Below, piece after piece: positions 36,817-45,768 of a stretch of DNA of 64,000 bases. The position numbers and the translations under genes were made by a program. The notes under the pieces were generated by a model, which did no database searches, was not told the DNA's origin, and saw nothing but the letters and a program-made list of their open reading frames with translations. The number at the start of each line of letters is the position of its first letter. Positions within the stretch are counted from its first letter, which is position 1. Source of the stretch: Gammaproteobacteria bacterium (lineage in GTDB: Bacteria > Pseudomonadota > Gammaproteobacteria > Pseudomonadales > Azotimanducaceae); NCBI GenBank assembly GCA_012960535.1, contig DUBB01000016.1, positions 2,454 through 66,453 of the forward strand. The letters run 5' to 3'.

Positions 36817-37902
36817 ATGAAAAGACGTGATTTATTAGCAGGCGCTGCCGCACTTCCCTTTATGGCTGTGCTGGCAAATCCTGTCCAGGCAGAAGCCATG
36901 GGTAGACCATGGAATAAACGCAGGAATGCCCTAATCATGGATGCGATGGGTGAACTGCGGGAAGTTTATGAAGACAGCCTGGTACAGGAAATGCTTGACT
37001 CTGGAATCCGTAGCATGACCGTTACCGTTGCCGACCCAAAAGCACAGGAACAAGCCGCTTACGATGACACCATCAGGGGTATCCTGTACTACAACCGTTT
37101 CTTGGATGAAAAATCCAAGTTTTACAGCCGTTCAAGCCACGTTGCCCATATCGATAAAGCGCGCAGGGAAAACAAAATGGCCGTTTTTTACCTAGCCCAG
37201 AACTCAACCCAATTCCAGCGTAATTTAGACAATGTCGATGTGTTTTTCGCTCTGGGATTACGGGCCAGCCAGATCACCTACAACTACCAGAACTGGGCAG
37301 GCGCGGGTTGCAAGGAAACTAACGGTTCAGGGTTGACCGTTTTTGGTCATGCGTTAGTCGAGAAGATGACTGAAGTGGGTATGATGATTGACCTGTCTCA
37401 CGCCAATGAGGAAACCATCGCTGACACGATTACAGCATCCAGCAAACCAGTCATGATTTCCCATGCCTGCTGCAAGGCTTTGTACGATCACGAGAGAAAC
37501 GTATCAGACAAGAACCTGAAAGCACTGGCCGACCGAGGCGGCTTATTCGGTGTGACCCAAATGCGACCCTTCATGACATTACAAATAACCGATGCTTTGC
37601 CTGTTTACTATGATCATATAATCCACGCCATTGACCTCTGTGGCATCAACAATGTCTGCATCGGCAGCGATCGAGATCATCGCCGCCTGGTGATGAGCAA
37701 AGACTACATCGCCGAATTACAAAGAGAAGAAGGCGCCCAGGCTGTCGCTTCGGATTATCCATTCTACTTCGAGGCGTTAAATGGACCACGCCGTATGGAA
37801 GTCATATGGGATGGTCTGAAAGCACGAGGATTAAGCGAAGCGCATCTGGAGCGGGTGATGGGCAAGAACCTTTATGACTTTTATGAACTGAGTATTGGCT
37901 GA
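36817..37902 (+). CDS. M19 (membrane dipeptidase) family protein, Tat-exported
   Basis: 361 residues. The N-terminus KRRDLLAGAAALPF is a twin-arginine signal, with likely cleavage near VQAEA. The M19 core is present: IDLSHANEE (H195), MISHACC (H216), RNVSD (R227) and IGSDRDH (D285). The first H-x-D zinc motif is replaced by MDAMGEL (D42) and the bridging Glu segment by YLAQNS. This divergent pattern also occurs in an M19 subfamily I recognise, so it may bind one metal. M19 enzymes split dipeptides, often with a D-residue at the C-end. GGGAGA precedes the ATG. Confidence 0.82.
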   Translation: MKRRDLLAGAAALPFMAVLANPVQAEAMGRPWNKRRNALIMDAMGELREVYEDSLVQEMLDSGIRSMTVTVADPKAQEQAAYDDTIRGILYYNRFLDEKSKFYSRSSHVAHIDKARRENKMAVFYLAQNSTQFQRNLDNVDVFFALGLRASQITYNYQNWAGAGCKETNGSGLTVFGHALVEKMTEVGMMIDLSHANEETIADTITASSKPVMISHACCKALYDHERNVSDKNLKALADRGGLFGVTQMRPFMTLQITDALPVYYDHIIHAIDLCGINNVCIGSDRDHRRLVMSKDYIAELQREEGAQAVASDYPFYFEALNGPRRMEVIWDGLKARGLSEAHLERVMGKNLYDFYELSIG

Positions 37903-38042
37903 TAAACGTCCAGCCATGGCGACCGGCTCAGCAACTAAAACAGCCTATAGGCTTGGCCGGCTCCGGCCCAGTCATTTGCCTAGTAACCACCCCCCTGCGT
38001 ATATTAATCAATCTTAAATTCTTCCCTAACAGGTGATTCATC

Positions 38043-38798
38043 ATGAAAGAACTTGAAGGTAAAGTTGCACTGGTTACCGGCGCAGGTCAGGGTATCGGCC
38101 AGGGTATCGCGTTTGCTCTGGCAGACGCAGGCGTCAATATTATGGTTACAGGACGAACACAGGAAAAACTCCTGAACACTGTAGCGGAGATAACCAAGCG
38201 CGGCGGGCAAGCCCTGGCCTTAACCTGTGACGTCAAGCGCAAAGAAGACCTGGAGCGCAGCGTTAGCCAATGCATCGCCCAATATGGAAAACTCAATATT
38301 CTGGTTAACAATGCGCAGGAAGTACCCAATGGTTTACTGCATGATGTCTCCGATGAAGCCTTTGCTGCTGGCTTTGACTCAGGACCGCTGGCAACGCTGC
38401 GGCTGATGAAACTGGCCTATCCTTACCTGAAGGGTGATGGCTGCATCATTAACCTGGCTAGTACCGCAGCCAAACGCTGGGATATGTCCGGATATGGTGC
38501 CTATGCAGCAGTTAAAGAAGCAATTCGTTCACTGACTCGGGCCGCTGCCTGCGAATGGGGTCCGGTGGGTATCCGCACCAACGTCATTCTGCCCCATGGC
38601 AAATCTCCCGGGCTGGCCTGGTGGATGGAGCGGAATCCTGAAGAAGCCGCAGAATTTCAGGCGTCCATACCGCAACGCAGAGTGGGCGAATGTGAAGAGG
38701 ACATTGGTCGTTTTGTTGTCCAGCTGTGCAGCGATGGGTCTCGGTATGTAAACGGACAGACTATTGCGGTTGATGGCGGTCAGGCCCATCTGGGCTGA
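38043..38798 (+). CDS. Short-chain dehydrogenase/reductase
   Basis: A 251-residue classical SDR. It has the cofactor motif TGAGQGIGQG, LVNNAQE, the catalytic Ser in NLASTAAK and Y-x3-K in YAAVK, and the C-terminal NGQTIAVDGG. It oxidises or reduces a hydroxyl/keto group with NAD(P). AGGTG precedes the ATG. Located between the M19 and TonB receptor genes on the same strand, it may process the same compound; its substrate is unknown. Confidence 0.9.
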   Translation: MKELEGKVALVTGAGQGIGQGIAFALADAGVNIMVTGRTQEKLLNTVAEITKRGGQALALTCDVKRKEDLERSVSQCIAQYGKLNILVNNAQEVPNGLLHDVSDEAFAAGFDSGPLATLRLMKLAYPYLKGDGCIINLASTAAKRWDMSGYGAYAAVKEAIRSLTRAAACEWGPVGIRTNVILPHGKSPGLAWWMERNPEEAAEFQASIPQRRVGECEEDIGRFVVQLCSDGSRYVNGQTIAVDGGQAHLG

Positions 38799-38894
38799 CA
38801 GAAAGCCAGGCAGAGCCAATCCTTAAATGGTTATCAGATACCTGGTCTAATTTTAGCGGTTATATATTCAGCCAATTGCTGATAATCTAGGTCC

Positions 38895-38918
38895 AAGTGT
38901 CTTTATATAAAGACGCTT
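38895..38918. promoter_or_regulatory. 16-bp perfect palindrome upstream of TonB receptor
   Basis: GTCTTTATATAAAGAC (38899-38914) is a perfect palindrome, and four more bases on each side pair except for one G/T, giving a 24-base near-palindrome. It lies 74 bases before the receptor start. A long AT-rich palindrome here is more likely an operator than a terminator, as only a short A-run follows. Confidence 0.5.
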
Positions 38919-38991
38919 TATAAAAAAAAGATTCATGAAATGGCGATCCGAAGAATGATTTCTGAAAATGAACAACACAACAGGGGTATTC

Positions 38992-41403
38992 ATGAAAATT
39001 AACAGCACCGTATTATTCATAGTGATTATTGCATGCACCTTCTACAATCCTGTCACGCTCTACGCTGAAGAAAGCTCAAGTGAAATGGAAGAGGTGGTAG
39101 TAACCTCCCGACGGCGTGATGAATCAGCGCAGGACGTTCCACTTTCAGTTACCGCTTTTGGTAGCGAGCGAATCGATCAATTAAAACCCACCACCCTGCG
39201 CGACTTTGACGGTCTTGCACCCAACGTCTATATCGGTATGAATACAGCTGGTCCTGGGGCTTCTGCTCTATACATCCGGGGTATCGGTTATGCGGATATT
39301 GAAAAAACACAAAGCCCCCAGGTTGGTGTGATTGTTGATGGCATTCAGATGGGTTCGTCTACCGGACAACTCATCGACACTTTTGATGTGGAAAGCATCG
39401 AAATTAACCGGGGTCCTCAAGGGGTGCTTTTTGGCAAAAACACCATTGGTGGAAACATCGTTGTGAATCGAGTTAAACCGAGATTCAACGACTTCGGTGT
39501 GAATGCCAGTGTTGAAGCCGGTAACTACAACTCAAGGCAATTAAAGGTCCGGCTCAATGTTCCCCTGATAGAAGATGAATTGGCCCTGAAGGTAGGTGTA
39601 ATTGATCGTAGCAGGGATGGGTTTTATATGAACGAGAACATCGGCGGTACAGCCGGTGACGTCGATTTTCGGTCAATTACAGCTGCATTGCGTTGGGCTC
39701 CTTCTGACACTTTTGAGGCAACCCTGACCTACGACAATATTGATGACACCAGCCAAATTCCGCCACAGGATCCTCGATATGATGGCAGCAATCCCTTCGT
39801 CACGCTCTCCGATAAGCGCGAACCGACAACTTATGACGTCGATCAGGTCGGTATCAGGGCGACACTGGAACTGAGTGATAGTGTGACCTTGCACTCGATC
39901 ACGGGCTGGCACGACGGCGCAGATGGCGTCAATCAGGATTTCGACGGGGCGGGCGTTGATGGCCTGGCCATACCATTTGCACAATTGCACACCCTGCGGG
40001 AACAGCAATTTGAAGTCCTCACCCAGGAAGTGCGCGTTACTGGCTCGTTTAATGACAATCTAGACTTCATGGTAGGCTATTATTACTACGATTCAGAACT
40101 CGATTTCAAACAGCGCACCAACAACATCCTGCAATTACCTGCAGCGGCTCTGGGCCTGACCGGCATCCCCTGCGCCGGTATCCCAGCCATTGGATTGATT
40201 CTGCCATTCAGGGCGAATCCAACGGTAGGTGACGTGTTCTGCCAGTTTCCAAATGCTAAAAGCACCCAGCTTTCAGCACAGGATGTTGTATCCGATGCCT
40301 TTTTTGGCTCGATCACCTGGCGGCCAAACGACGCATTGGAAATAATGCTGGGCATGCGCTACATCGAGGAAGAAACTACTGCACAAACGGCTTATTACGA
40401 CCACTCTACTGGTACTTTTGATACCGGCGGTGTGGAGTCAGAGCATGATTTCTCCGGCCTGCCTTCCGTGCTCAGCCCGAATGGCTATGATTCAGGCGAT
40501 TACTGGGAAGACAGCATCTTCACAACCTCAATTAGCTATGCCTTCACTGGCAGCAACCGAGTTTATGCGAGTTACTCTGAAGGCTTTCGAAGTGGTGGTT
40601 TCAGTATCCGATCTGCAAGAGCTGCAAGTGAAGCACCGTTTGATCCTGAAACAGCAGACCAGGTTGAAATAGGTTCTAAGAACGAACTTCTCGACGGTAG
40701 GCTGCAGTTGAATATTGCTTATTACCGAATTAATCGGGAAGGAGGTCAGTTCAGCTCAATTATCTCATTACCACCAGGCTCAATTCCGGGTACCACCACC
40801 ATCATCAACAATGGCGGAACCTCTACTACAGATGGTTGGGAATTAGAGTCGCGCTGGCTGATCAACGACAACTTCACCTTCTCGCTCAACTATGGGTCTC
40901 TCAATGCTGACAATGGCACCGTCAGTATAGCTTGTGAATACCTGGATGGATGTGCTTCCAGCATACCCGGTAATCCCAACGATCCTGCTGGAACAATCAG
41001 GACCTTGGGCGGCAACAGTGACTCACGTCAACCTGAAAGCACCTTTGCAGTTAACCTTGCTTTTGATCAGGAAATGGGTTCAGGAACATTTTACGCTAAT
41101 GTCGGCTACAAGAAGACAGGGGAATATCTGCTGGTTAATACTGGCGCGGGGGCTGAAAATCGCACCTATGACGGCGACTATGGGCAGGTGGATGCTCGCA
41201 TCGCCTATGATATGAAACTCAACAACGATTCAACCTTAAGCCTGTCCCTGTTCGGTAAAAACCTCACCGACGAAGTCTATCGTGAGCAGGCCCTGTTCCT
41301 CGGCGGAGGAACAATGCTTTTACCCAGCGGTGGCCCAAATACAGGCTTCCAGGGCTGGGGGGCACCTCGCACTTACGCATTCGAGGTTCGTTACTCAATG
41401 TAG
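38992..41403 (+). CDS. TonB-dependent outer-membrane receptor
   Basis: An 803-residue receptor: signal peptide ending LYA|EESS, TonB-box-like EEVVVTSRR, plug domain (residues 35-160 with GVIVDGIQMGS and NRGPQGVLFGKNTIGG), then a 22-strand barrel ending YAFEVRYSM. Such proteins import large or scarce compounds through the outer membrane using TonB energy. The start is the ATG with AGGGG six bases upstream; a second ATG at 38968 has none. A strong terminator follows. Lying between peptide- and D-amino-acid-active genes, it may bring in their substrate (inference); a siderophore or other cargo is possible. Confidence 0.93.
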   Translation: MKINSTVLFIVIIACTFYNPVTLYAEESSSEMEEVVVTSRRRDESAQDVPLSVTAFGSERIDQLKPTTLRDFDGLAPNVYIGMNTAGPGASALYIRGIGYADIEKTQSPQVGVIVDGIQMGSSTGQLIDTFDVESIEINRGPQGVLFGKNTIGGNIVVNRVKPRFNDFGVNASVEAGNYNSRQLKVRLNVPLIEDELALKVGVIDRSRDGFYMNENIGGTAGDVDFRSITAALRWAPSDTFEATLTYDNIDDTSQIPPQDPRYDGSNPFVTLSDKREPTTYDVDQVGIRATLELSDSVTLHSITGWHDGADGVNQDFDGAGVDGLAIPFAQLHTLREQQFEVLTQEVRVTGSFNDNLDFMVGYYYYDSELDFKQRTNNILQLPAAALGLTGIPCAGIPAIGLILPFRANPTVGDVFCQFPNAKSTQLSAQDVVSDAFFGSITWRPNDALEIMLGMRYIEEETTAQTAYYDHSTGTFDTGGVESEHDFSGLPSVLSPNGYDSGDYWEDSIFTTSISYAFTGSNRVYASYSEGFRSGGFSIRSARAASEAPFDPETADQVEIGSKNELLDGRLQLNIAYYRINREGGQFSSIISLPPGSIPGTTTIINNGGTSTTDGWELESRWLINDNFTFSLNYGSLNADNGTVSIACEYLDGCASSIPGNPNDPAGTIRTLGGNSDSRQPESTFAVNLAFDQEMGSGTFYANVGYKKTGEYLLVNTGAGAENRTYDGDYGQVDARIAYDMKLNNDSTLSLSLFGKNLTDEVYREQALFLGGGTMLLPSGGPNTGFQGWGAPRTYAFEVRYSM

Positions 41404-41425
41404 AATCGAGCTAAAGCAAGGTAAT

Positions 41426-41453
41426 AAAAAGGGCTGCTAATGCAGCCTTTTTT
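41426..41453 (+). terminator. Rho-independent terminator after TonB receptor
   Basis: GGCTGC-TAAT-GCAGCC forms a perfect 6-bp stem (41432-41447) followed by six T residues and preceded by A residues. It lies about 25 bases beyond the receptor stop and is the clearest terminator in the window. Confidence 0.9.
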
Positions 41454-41650
41454 ATTCAAATTACACTCCTGAACCCCTTCATGGCCAAATCAACATATCC
41501 TGCCGAATCAGACTCACCAGAAGGTTTTGGCTTTTAGCCGTCAGATTTCAGGTGCGCTCAAGCATAAACTGGATCAGAATAAAAAGATGAGCATAAAGAG
41601 AAAAGCCTGACTGTGTACCGGAATCCCAATGTAGCAGGTAGAAACCGTCA

Positions 41651-42934
41651 ATGAAGGTCGCAATTATCGGCTCAGGAATACTCGGCGTCACCTGCGCCTA
41701 CTTTTTAAACAAGCATGGCATTGACGTCACGGTTTTTGAGAAAGAATGCGAACCGGCGCTCGGTGCCAGCTACGGCAATGCCGGCTACCTCCAGGCAGGT
41801 GTGCCTGACCCCTGGAATGCACCCGGTGCATTTATGATGTTAGTGAAAGCCCTGTTGAATAGCTTGACAGGCAAAGGCGATCAATCAGCATTTTCGGCGC
41901 CAATTCAGGCACTTCCTGGCCTGACGGCATGGGGCCTGAAATTCTTACGCCACTCAAACCAGCGAACTTTTCTCAACCATTTAATCAAAAACAGAAATCT
42001 CGCTCAATATACCAGCCATGTCATGGCCACCATCAATGAAACCGAGCAACTATCCTACTGCCAGTCCAAATCCGGCAGCCTTATTATTTTCCGCGATCAG
42101 GTTGCTATGGATGGTTACGCGCAAACAGCCGATTATGCCACTGCTTATGGCGCTCAGGTGCAACTCCTGGACAGAGATGCTCTGTTACAAACAGAAGGCT
42201 CGCTCATCTCTGCCAGGGGAAACCTGGTTGGGGCCGTGTATTATCCCGAGGACCATGCCGGCAATTCACGGCTGTTCTGTCACCAGATTGCATCGATAAC
42301 CCAAAAAGAAGGTGTTAGTTATCGTTTCGGAACCACAGCAGATCGCATCATCGCTACCAACAACCGCGTCAAGATCCGGCTAAATAATAATGAGGATGTC
42401 ATCGCCGATGCGGTTGTCATTGCCGCAGGCGTCCACTCCAGGAAGATTGCCGCAACTGCCGGCATAGCCGTTGCTGTGGCACCGGCCAAGGGATATTCCA
42501 TATCAGTTCCTACCCAAGGATGGACAAATCCACCCAAACATATTATCGCCGACATGGCTATTCATGCCGGTTTCAACCCCCTTGGAGATGTGCTCAGAGT
42601 CGCCGGTACGGCTGAATTCTGCGGTCTCAACAAGACCGGTATATCGACAGCCAGAACTCAATATATGATCCAACTGGTGGCGGAAAATTTCCCAGCGTTC
42701 GCCAGCAGTATAAACCCTGAACATATCGATCCCTGGGGGGGATTCAGGCCCTTGAGCGCAGATGGACTGCCCTTCATTGGTGAGAGCCATGTCAGAAACG
42801 TTTATCTGAATACCGGCCATAGCGGCCTTGGCTGGACTCAAGGGGCCGGCTCGGCAAAGGTCCTGGCTGATCTTATTGCTGGCATCAGACCTGAGATAAA
42901 AATTGAGGACTATGATGCCCAGAGGCTGGTTTGA
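41651..42934 (+). CDS. DadA-like D-amino-acid dehydrogenase (FAD)
   Basis: A 427-residue FAD protein of the DAO family. It has the dinucleotide motif VAIIGSGILGVTCAYFL at the start, GASYGNAGYLQAG typical of DadA, and the C-terminal NTGHSGLGWTQGAGSAKVLADL. DadA oxidises D-amino acids to 2-keto acids and ammonia, passing electrons to the quinone pool. AGGT precedes the ATG. It lies behind the receptor after a terminator, so it has its own promoter. With the D-cysteine-desulfhydrase-like and peptidase genes upstream it supports a D-amino-acid theme. Confidence 0.88.
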   Translation: MKVAIIGSGILGVTCAYFLNKHGIDVTVFEKECEPALGASYGNAGYLQAGVPDPWNAPGAFMMLVKALLNSLTGKGDQSAFSAPIQALPGLTAWGLKFLRHSNQRTFLNHLIKNRNLAQYTSHVMATINETEQLSYCQSKSGSLIIFRDQVAMDGYAQTADYATAYGAQVQLLDRDALLQTEGSLISARGNLVGAVYYPEDHAGNSRLFCHQIASITQKEGVSYRFGTTADRIIATNNRVKIRLNNNEDVIADAVVIAAGVHSRKIAATAGIAVAVAPAKGYSISVPTQGWTNPPKHIIADMAIHAGFNPLGDVLRVAGTAEFCGLNKTGISTARTQYMIQLVAENFPAFASSINPEHIDPWGGFRPLSADGLPFIGESHVRNVYLNTGHSGLGWTQGAGSAKVLADLIAGIRPEIKIEDYDAQRLV

Positions 42935-43486
42935 ACAATCCCTGGCCTGTGTTTAAAAGGAGAACATCGTGTCATGGCGGGCACCAATCGGCAATCGAGC
43001 AAATCTGGGGCAGAAAATAATGAACACTAAAGGCTGCGCAAATTAGGTTGTCAAGACCTCCTCGGTAGGTTTTACTGAACACCTGTCATTCTATTGGTTA
43101 TTCTTTTGGTTATTCTTTTGGTTATTCCTTTGGCTATTCCTTTGGTTATTCCTTTGGTTAAGGGTTTGCTAATTCAGTTGTCAGTGGTGCAAACATATTT
43201 ATCTGGAAATGACTTCTATTCCAGTAGCGACAATCCGTTTAATTTGCCTGAATTGCGTCCCGGAAAGCCAGAAATGCACTATACAACCTGGACCAAGCAA
43301 GTACTTTGCTCACTACGGATTTCCTACTTTAGCTGGAAAACCCTGCGGGACATACCAGTCACTCCAGTGTTAAACCAATACCAGCAACTCACCCACGCGC
43401 AGGACCACATCTCCTGAGGAACAACTGGTCAGATAAGGCCTGCACGGGGAAGAATACATCAAACAAGCTAAACCAGGAGACAACAA
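42935..43486. other. Intergenic region with tandem repeat
   Basis: The 552-base gap between the DadA-like and LLM genes has no convincing gene. A frame from a TTG at 43094 to 43417 codes a repetitive Ile/Leu/Val/Pro peptide from the tandem repeat and then unrelated sequence; it has no ribosome binding site and is not called. Confidence 0.55.
43094..43160. repeat. 12-bp tandem repeat, 5.6 copies
   Basis: Consensus TTGGTTATTCCT, five full units (43094-43153) and seven bases of a sixth. Units 1 and 2 are identical, and units 3 and 5 are identical with one base changed in unit 4. The array lies in a gene-free gap, about 330 bases before the LLM gene start. Confidence 0.85.
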
Positions 43487-44620
43487 GTGAAATTCGGATT
43501 ATTCGTTTATTGCACTATTGGCCGCCGCAAGGAGCTTGAAATGGGGATGGCCGGGCGCAAACCTGATCTGTACCAGAGGATGCTCGACGAGCTTGCTCAG
43601 CTAGCAGGGTTTGCAGAAGAAAGAGGTTATTTCTCGTTCGGCCATCCAGAGCATCATTTACAGATCGAAGGTTTTGAAATCTCCAACGATCCCTGCCTGA
43701 TGGCCATGTGGCTGGCCCAGCACACAAAAAAAATGCGTATTGTTACCTGTGGTTTTGTCAGTACAGCGAACAATCCATTGATGACCGCCGAGAAAATAGC
43801 AACTCTGGATCATATGCTTCAAGGTCGTTTCGGGGTAGGCCTGGTAAGAGGTTATCAAGCCCGCTGGGTGGAAAATTACAAAGTCAAAGCTGAACTCAAT
43901 GCCGTGGGGCCCTGGAATACCCGCTCTGCCGAAGATGAATTGAACCGTGCTTATTTCTCCGAGTTTGTCGATATCGTGGTCACTGCATTGGCCAAGGAAA
44001 CTTTTAGTTACCAGGGTGAATTCTGGCAGTTCCCTCCACAGGGTTTCGTTAACCCCCATGATCATCCGGTCTACTACAAATATGGCCAGGGTGTTACTGA
44101 ACAGATGGCTGTACAGGAGGTTGGAATAGCGCCCAAACCCTTCCAGCAGAACATACCCCTTTACGGCGGCTTTTCACAGAGCCTGACAACGGCAAAATTC
44201 TGGGCTAAATACAAAGGCAGGCCCATCATTCTGTCCGGAAACACCGAATTCCTGTCCCTGCTGTGGCAGGAATGGGAGGAAGAAGCGAAACGATGGGGGC
44301 ATGAGGTAAAACCTGGAGACCAGGCCTGCTGGGGTGGCCTCATGATCTGTGCCGAGACTGATGCAAAAGCACAGGCACTACTGGAGGATATGAAGTGGTT
44401 CTGGAATACCTGGGCAATGCCGTTTGGTCAGGGTATACCGCACCTGCTGGTGGGCAGTCCTGATACCATCAACCGGCAGATTGAAGAGATTACCAAGACG
44501 GTGCCTGTTGACGAGGCTTTCCTGTTGCTACCCCAGGGCATCCATACACCGGAACAATTAAACGAATCACTGGATTTATTCTCCCGTAAGGTGATGCCCA
44601 ATTTTTCTGACCCCGTCTAG
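43487..44620 (+). CDS. LLM class flavin-dependent oxidoreductase
   Basis: A 377-residue luciferase-like protein. GYFSFGHPEHHLQIEGFEISNDP and LDHMLQGRFGVGLVRGYQ match the TIM-barrel LLM pattern with the EHH motif. It has an unusually long insertion around residues 125-215 (FVNPHDHPVYYKYGQG). It probably oxidises or cleaves an unknown compound with reduced flavin and oxygen. The start is a GTG behind AGGAG. It is followed 23 bases later by a crotonase gene, so the two form an operon. Confidence 0.85.
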   Translation: MKFGLFVYCTIGRRKELEMGMAGRKPDLYQRMLDELAQLAGFAEERGYFSFGHPEHHLQIEGFEISNDPCLMAMWLAQHTKKMRIVTCGFVSTANNPLMTAEKIATLDHMLQGRFGVGLVRGYQARWVENYKVKAELNAVGPWNTRSAEDELNRAYFSEFVDIVVTALAKETFSYQGEFWQFPPQGFVNPHDHPVYYKYGQGVTEQMAVQEVGIAPKPFQQNIPLYGGFSQSLTTAKFWAKYKGRPIILSGNTEFLSLLWQEWEEEAKRWGHEVKPGDQACWGGLMICAETDAKAQALLEDMKWFWNTWAMPFGQGIPHLLVGSPDTINRQIEEITKTVPVDEAFLLLPQGIHTPEQLNESLDLFSRKVMPNFSDPV

Positions 44621-44643
44621 CCATTCAGCCAAGGAGTGTATCC

Positions 44644-45465
44644 ATGAACTATGAAGATTATAAACATCTGTTATTCGAGCACAGGAGCAATGGTGTATTG
44701 CTGGTGACCCTTAATCGTCCTGACGTACTCAATGCGACCAATGCCAGGATGCACTACGAACTGACTCAGGTCTGGGCAACCATAGACGCTGACCCACAAA
44801 CCAATATTGTAGTGGTCACAGGAGCAGGCGATCGCGCCTTTTCAGCAGGTGGCGACCTTGAATGGATCTCTGGCATGGTTGGCAATCCGGAAGTTATAAA
44901 AGGCGTACAGAGAGAAGCCGGAGACATCGTCTTTAACCTGCTAAGTCTCGAAAAACCGGTAATATCAGCCATCAATGGCGTTGCAGTGGGCGCTGGCCTG
45001 GCAGTGGCACTGATGTCAGATATCAGCATTATGTCCGAGACAGCCCGTATCACAGATGGTCACGTCAAACTCGGTGTCGGTGCCGGTGATCACGCCGCAA
45101 TAATCTGGCCGATTCTGTGCGGCATGGCCAAAGCGAAGTATTACCTGATGACTGCTGATTTCATCGATGGTGTCACTGCAGAGCGTATCGGCCTGGTCAG
45201 CCTCTGCCGACCCCAGGACCAGGTTCTACCAGCTGCACTGAAAATTGCTGATCAACTTGCCGCTGGGAGCCAGGGCGCAATCCGCGGCACCAAACAAACC
45301 CTCAATGGCTGGATGCAGATGGCGGCACCCATTTTTGAAAACTCCCTGCGCATGGAGATGATGGGCTTTCTAGGCGAAGATGCCAAAGAAGGGGTTAGCG
45401 CCATGCGCGAGAAACGAGCCGCTGTATTCCCGTCTAGCCGCCAGGGAGGCAACAAAACTCTCTGA
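44644..45465 (+). CDS. Crotonase-family protein (enoyl-CoA hydratase/isomerase-like)
   Basis: A 273-residue crotonase-fold protein: oxyanion-hole segments DRAFSAGGDL and INGVAVGAGLAVA, then GHVKLGVGAGDHAAIIW. The two glutamates of classical enoyl-CoA hydratase are not conserved: they align with A120 and H140, while an Asp (D149) stands at a place used in some isomerases. So double-bond isomerisation or another CoA reaction is more likely than hydration. AAGGAG precedes the ATG. It is cotranscribed with the LLM gene, which may make or open its acyl substrate. Confidence 0.87.
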   Translation: MNYEDYKHLLFEHRSNGVLLVTLNRPDVLNATNARMHYELTQVWATIDADPQTNIVVVTGAGDRAFSAGGDLEWISGMVGNPEVIKGVQREAGDIVFNLLSLEKPVISAINGVAVGAGLAVALMSDISIMSETARITDGHVKLGVGAGDHAAIIWPILCGMAKAKYYLMTADFIDGVTAERIGLVSLCRPQDQVLPAALKIADQLAAGSQGAIRGTKQTLNGWMQMAAPIFENSLRMEMMGFLGEDAKEGVSAMREKRAAVFPSSRQGGNKTL

Positions 45466-45768
45466 TACTTTACAACGGCTGATCAGACTACCAGACACTG
45501 ATTGCCTGCCCGCTATCGTAAGCCGCTTCATCGGGAAGAACATAAACCACTTTAAATTCCAATAAAACAAAAGCTTGCAAGTAAAAAGGCGAGCTGATTG
45601 TTGTCCTATGAAATGCAACAATTCACGATTACGGTAAATTTACGCTATAGATGAAATATTTTATCCTCATGAGATTCGTGGAACCGTAGAGTGTGGCCAA
45701 TGCTTCTTTTCCCCAGGCTCATTTATTCATCTTATACGATCTATAATTCGTAAATTAAGGAGAACGCC
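45466..45768. other. Intergenic region, nothing recognised
   Basis: About 300 AT-rich bases between the crotonase gene and the broken cupin gene. No gene or strong hairpin was found. AAGGAG lies just before the ATG at 45769. Confidence 0.5.

Noticed and set aside
8555..43160. CRISPR array
   Set aside because: The tandem repeats are 12-23 bp, contiguous and without unique spacers, and no cas genes are present.
43094..43417. 107-codon frame starting in the 12-bp repeat
   Set aside because: The first 20 residues are only the translated repeat, the start is a TTG without a ribosome binding site, and the rest resembles no protein.
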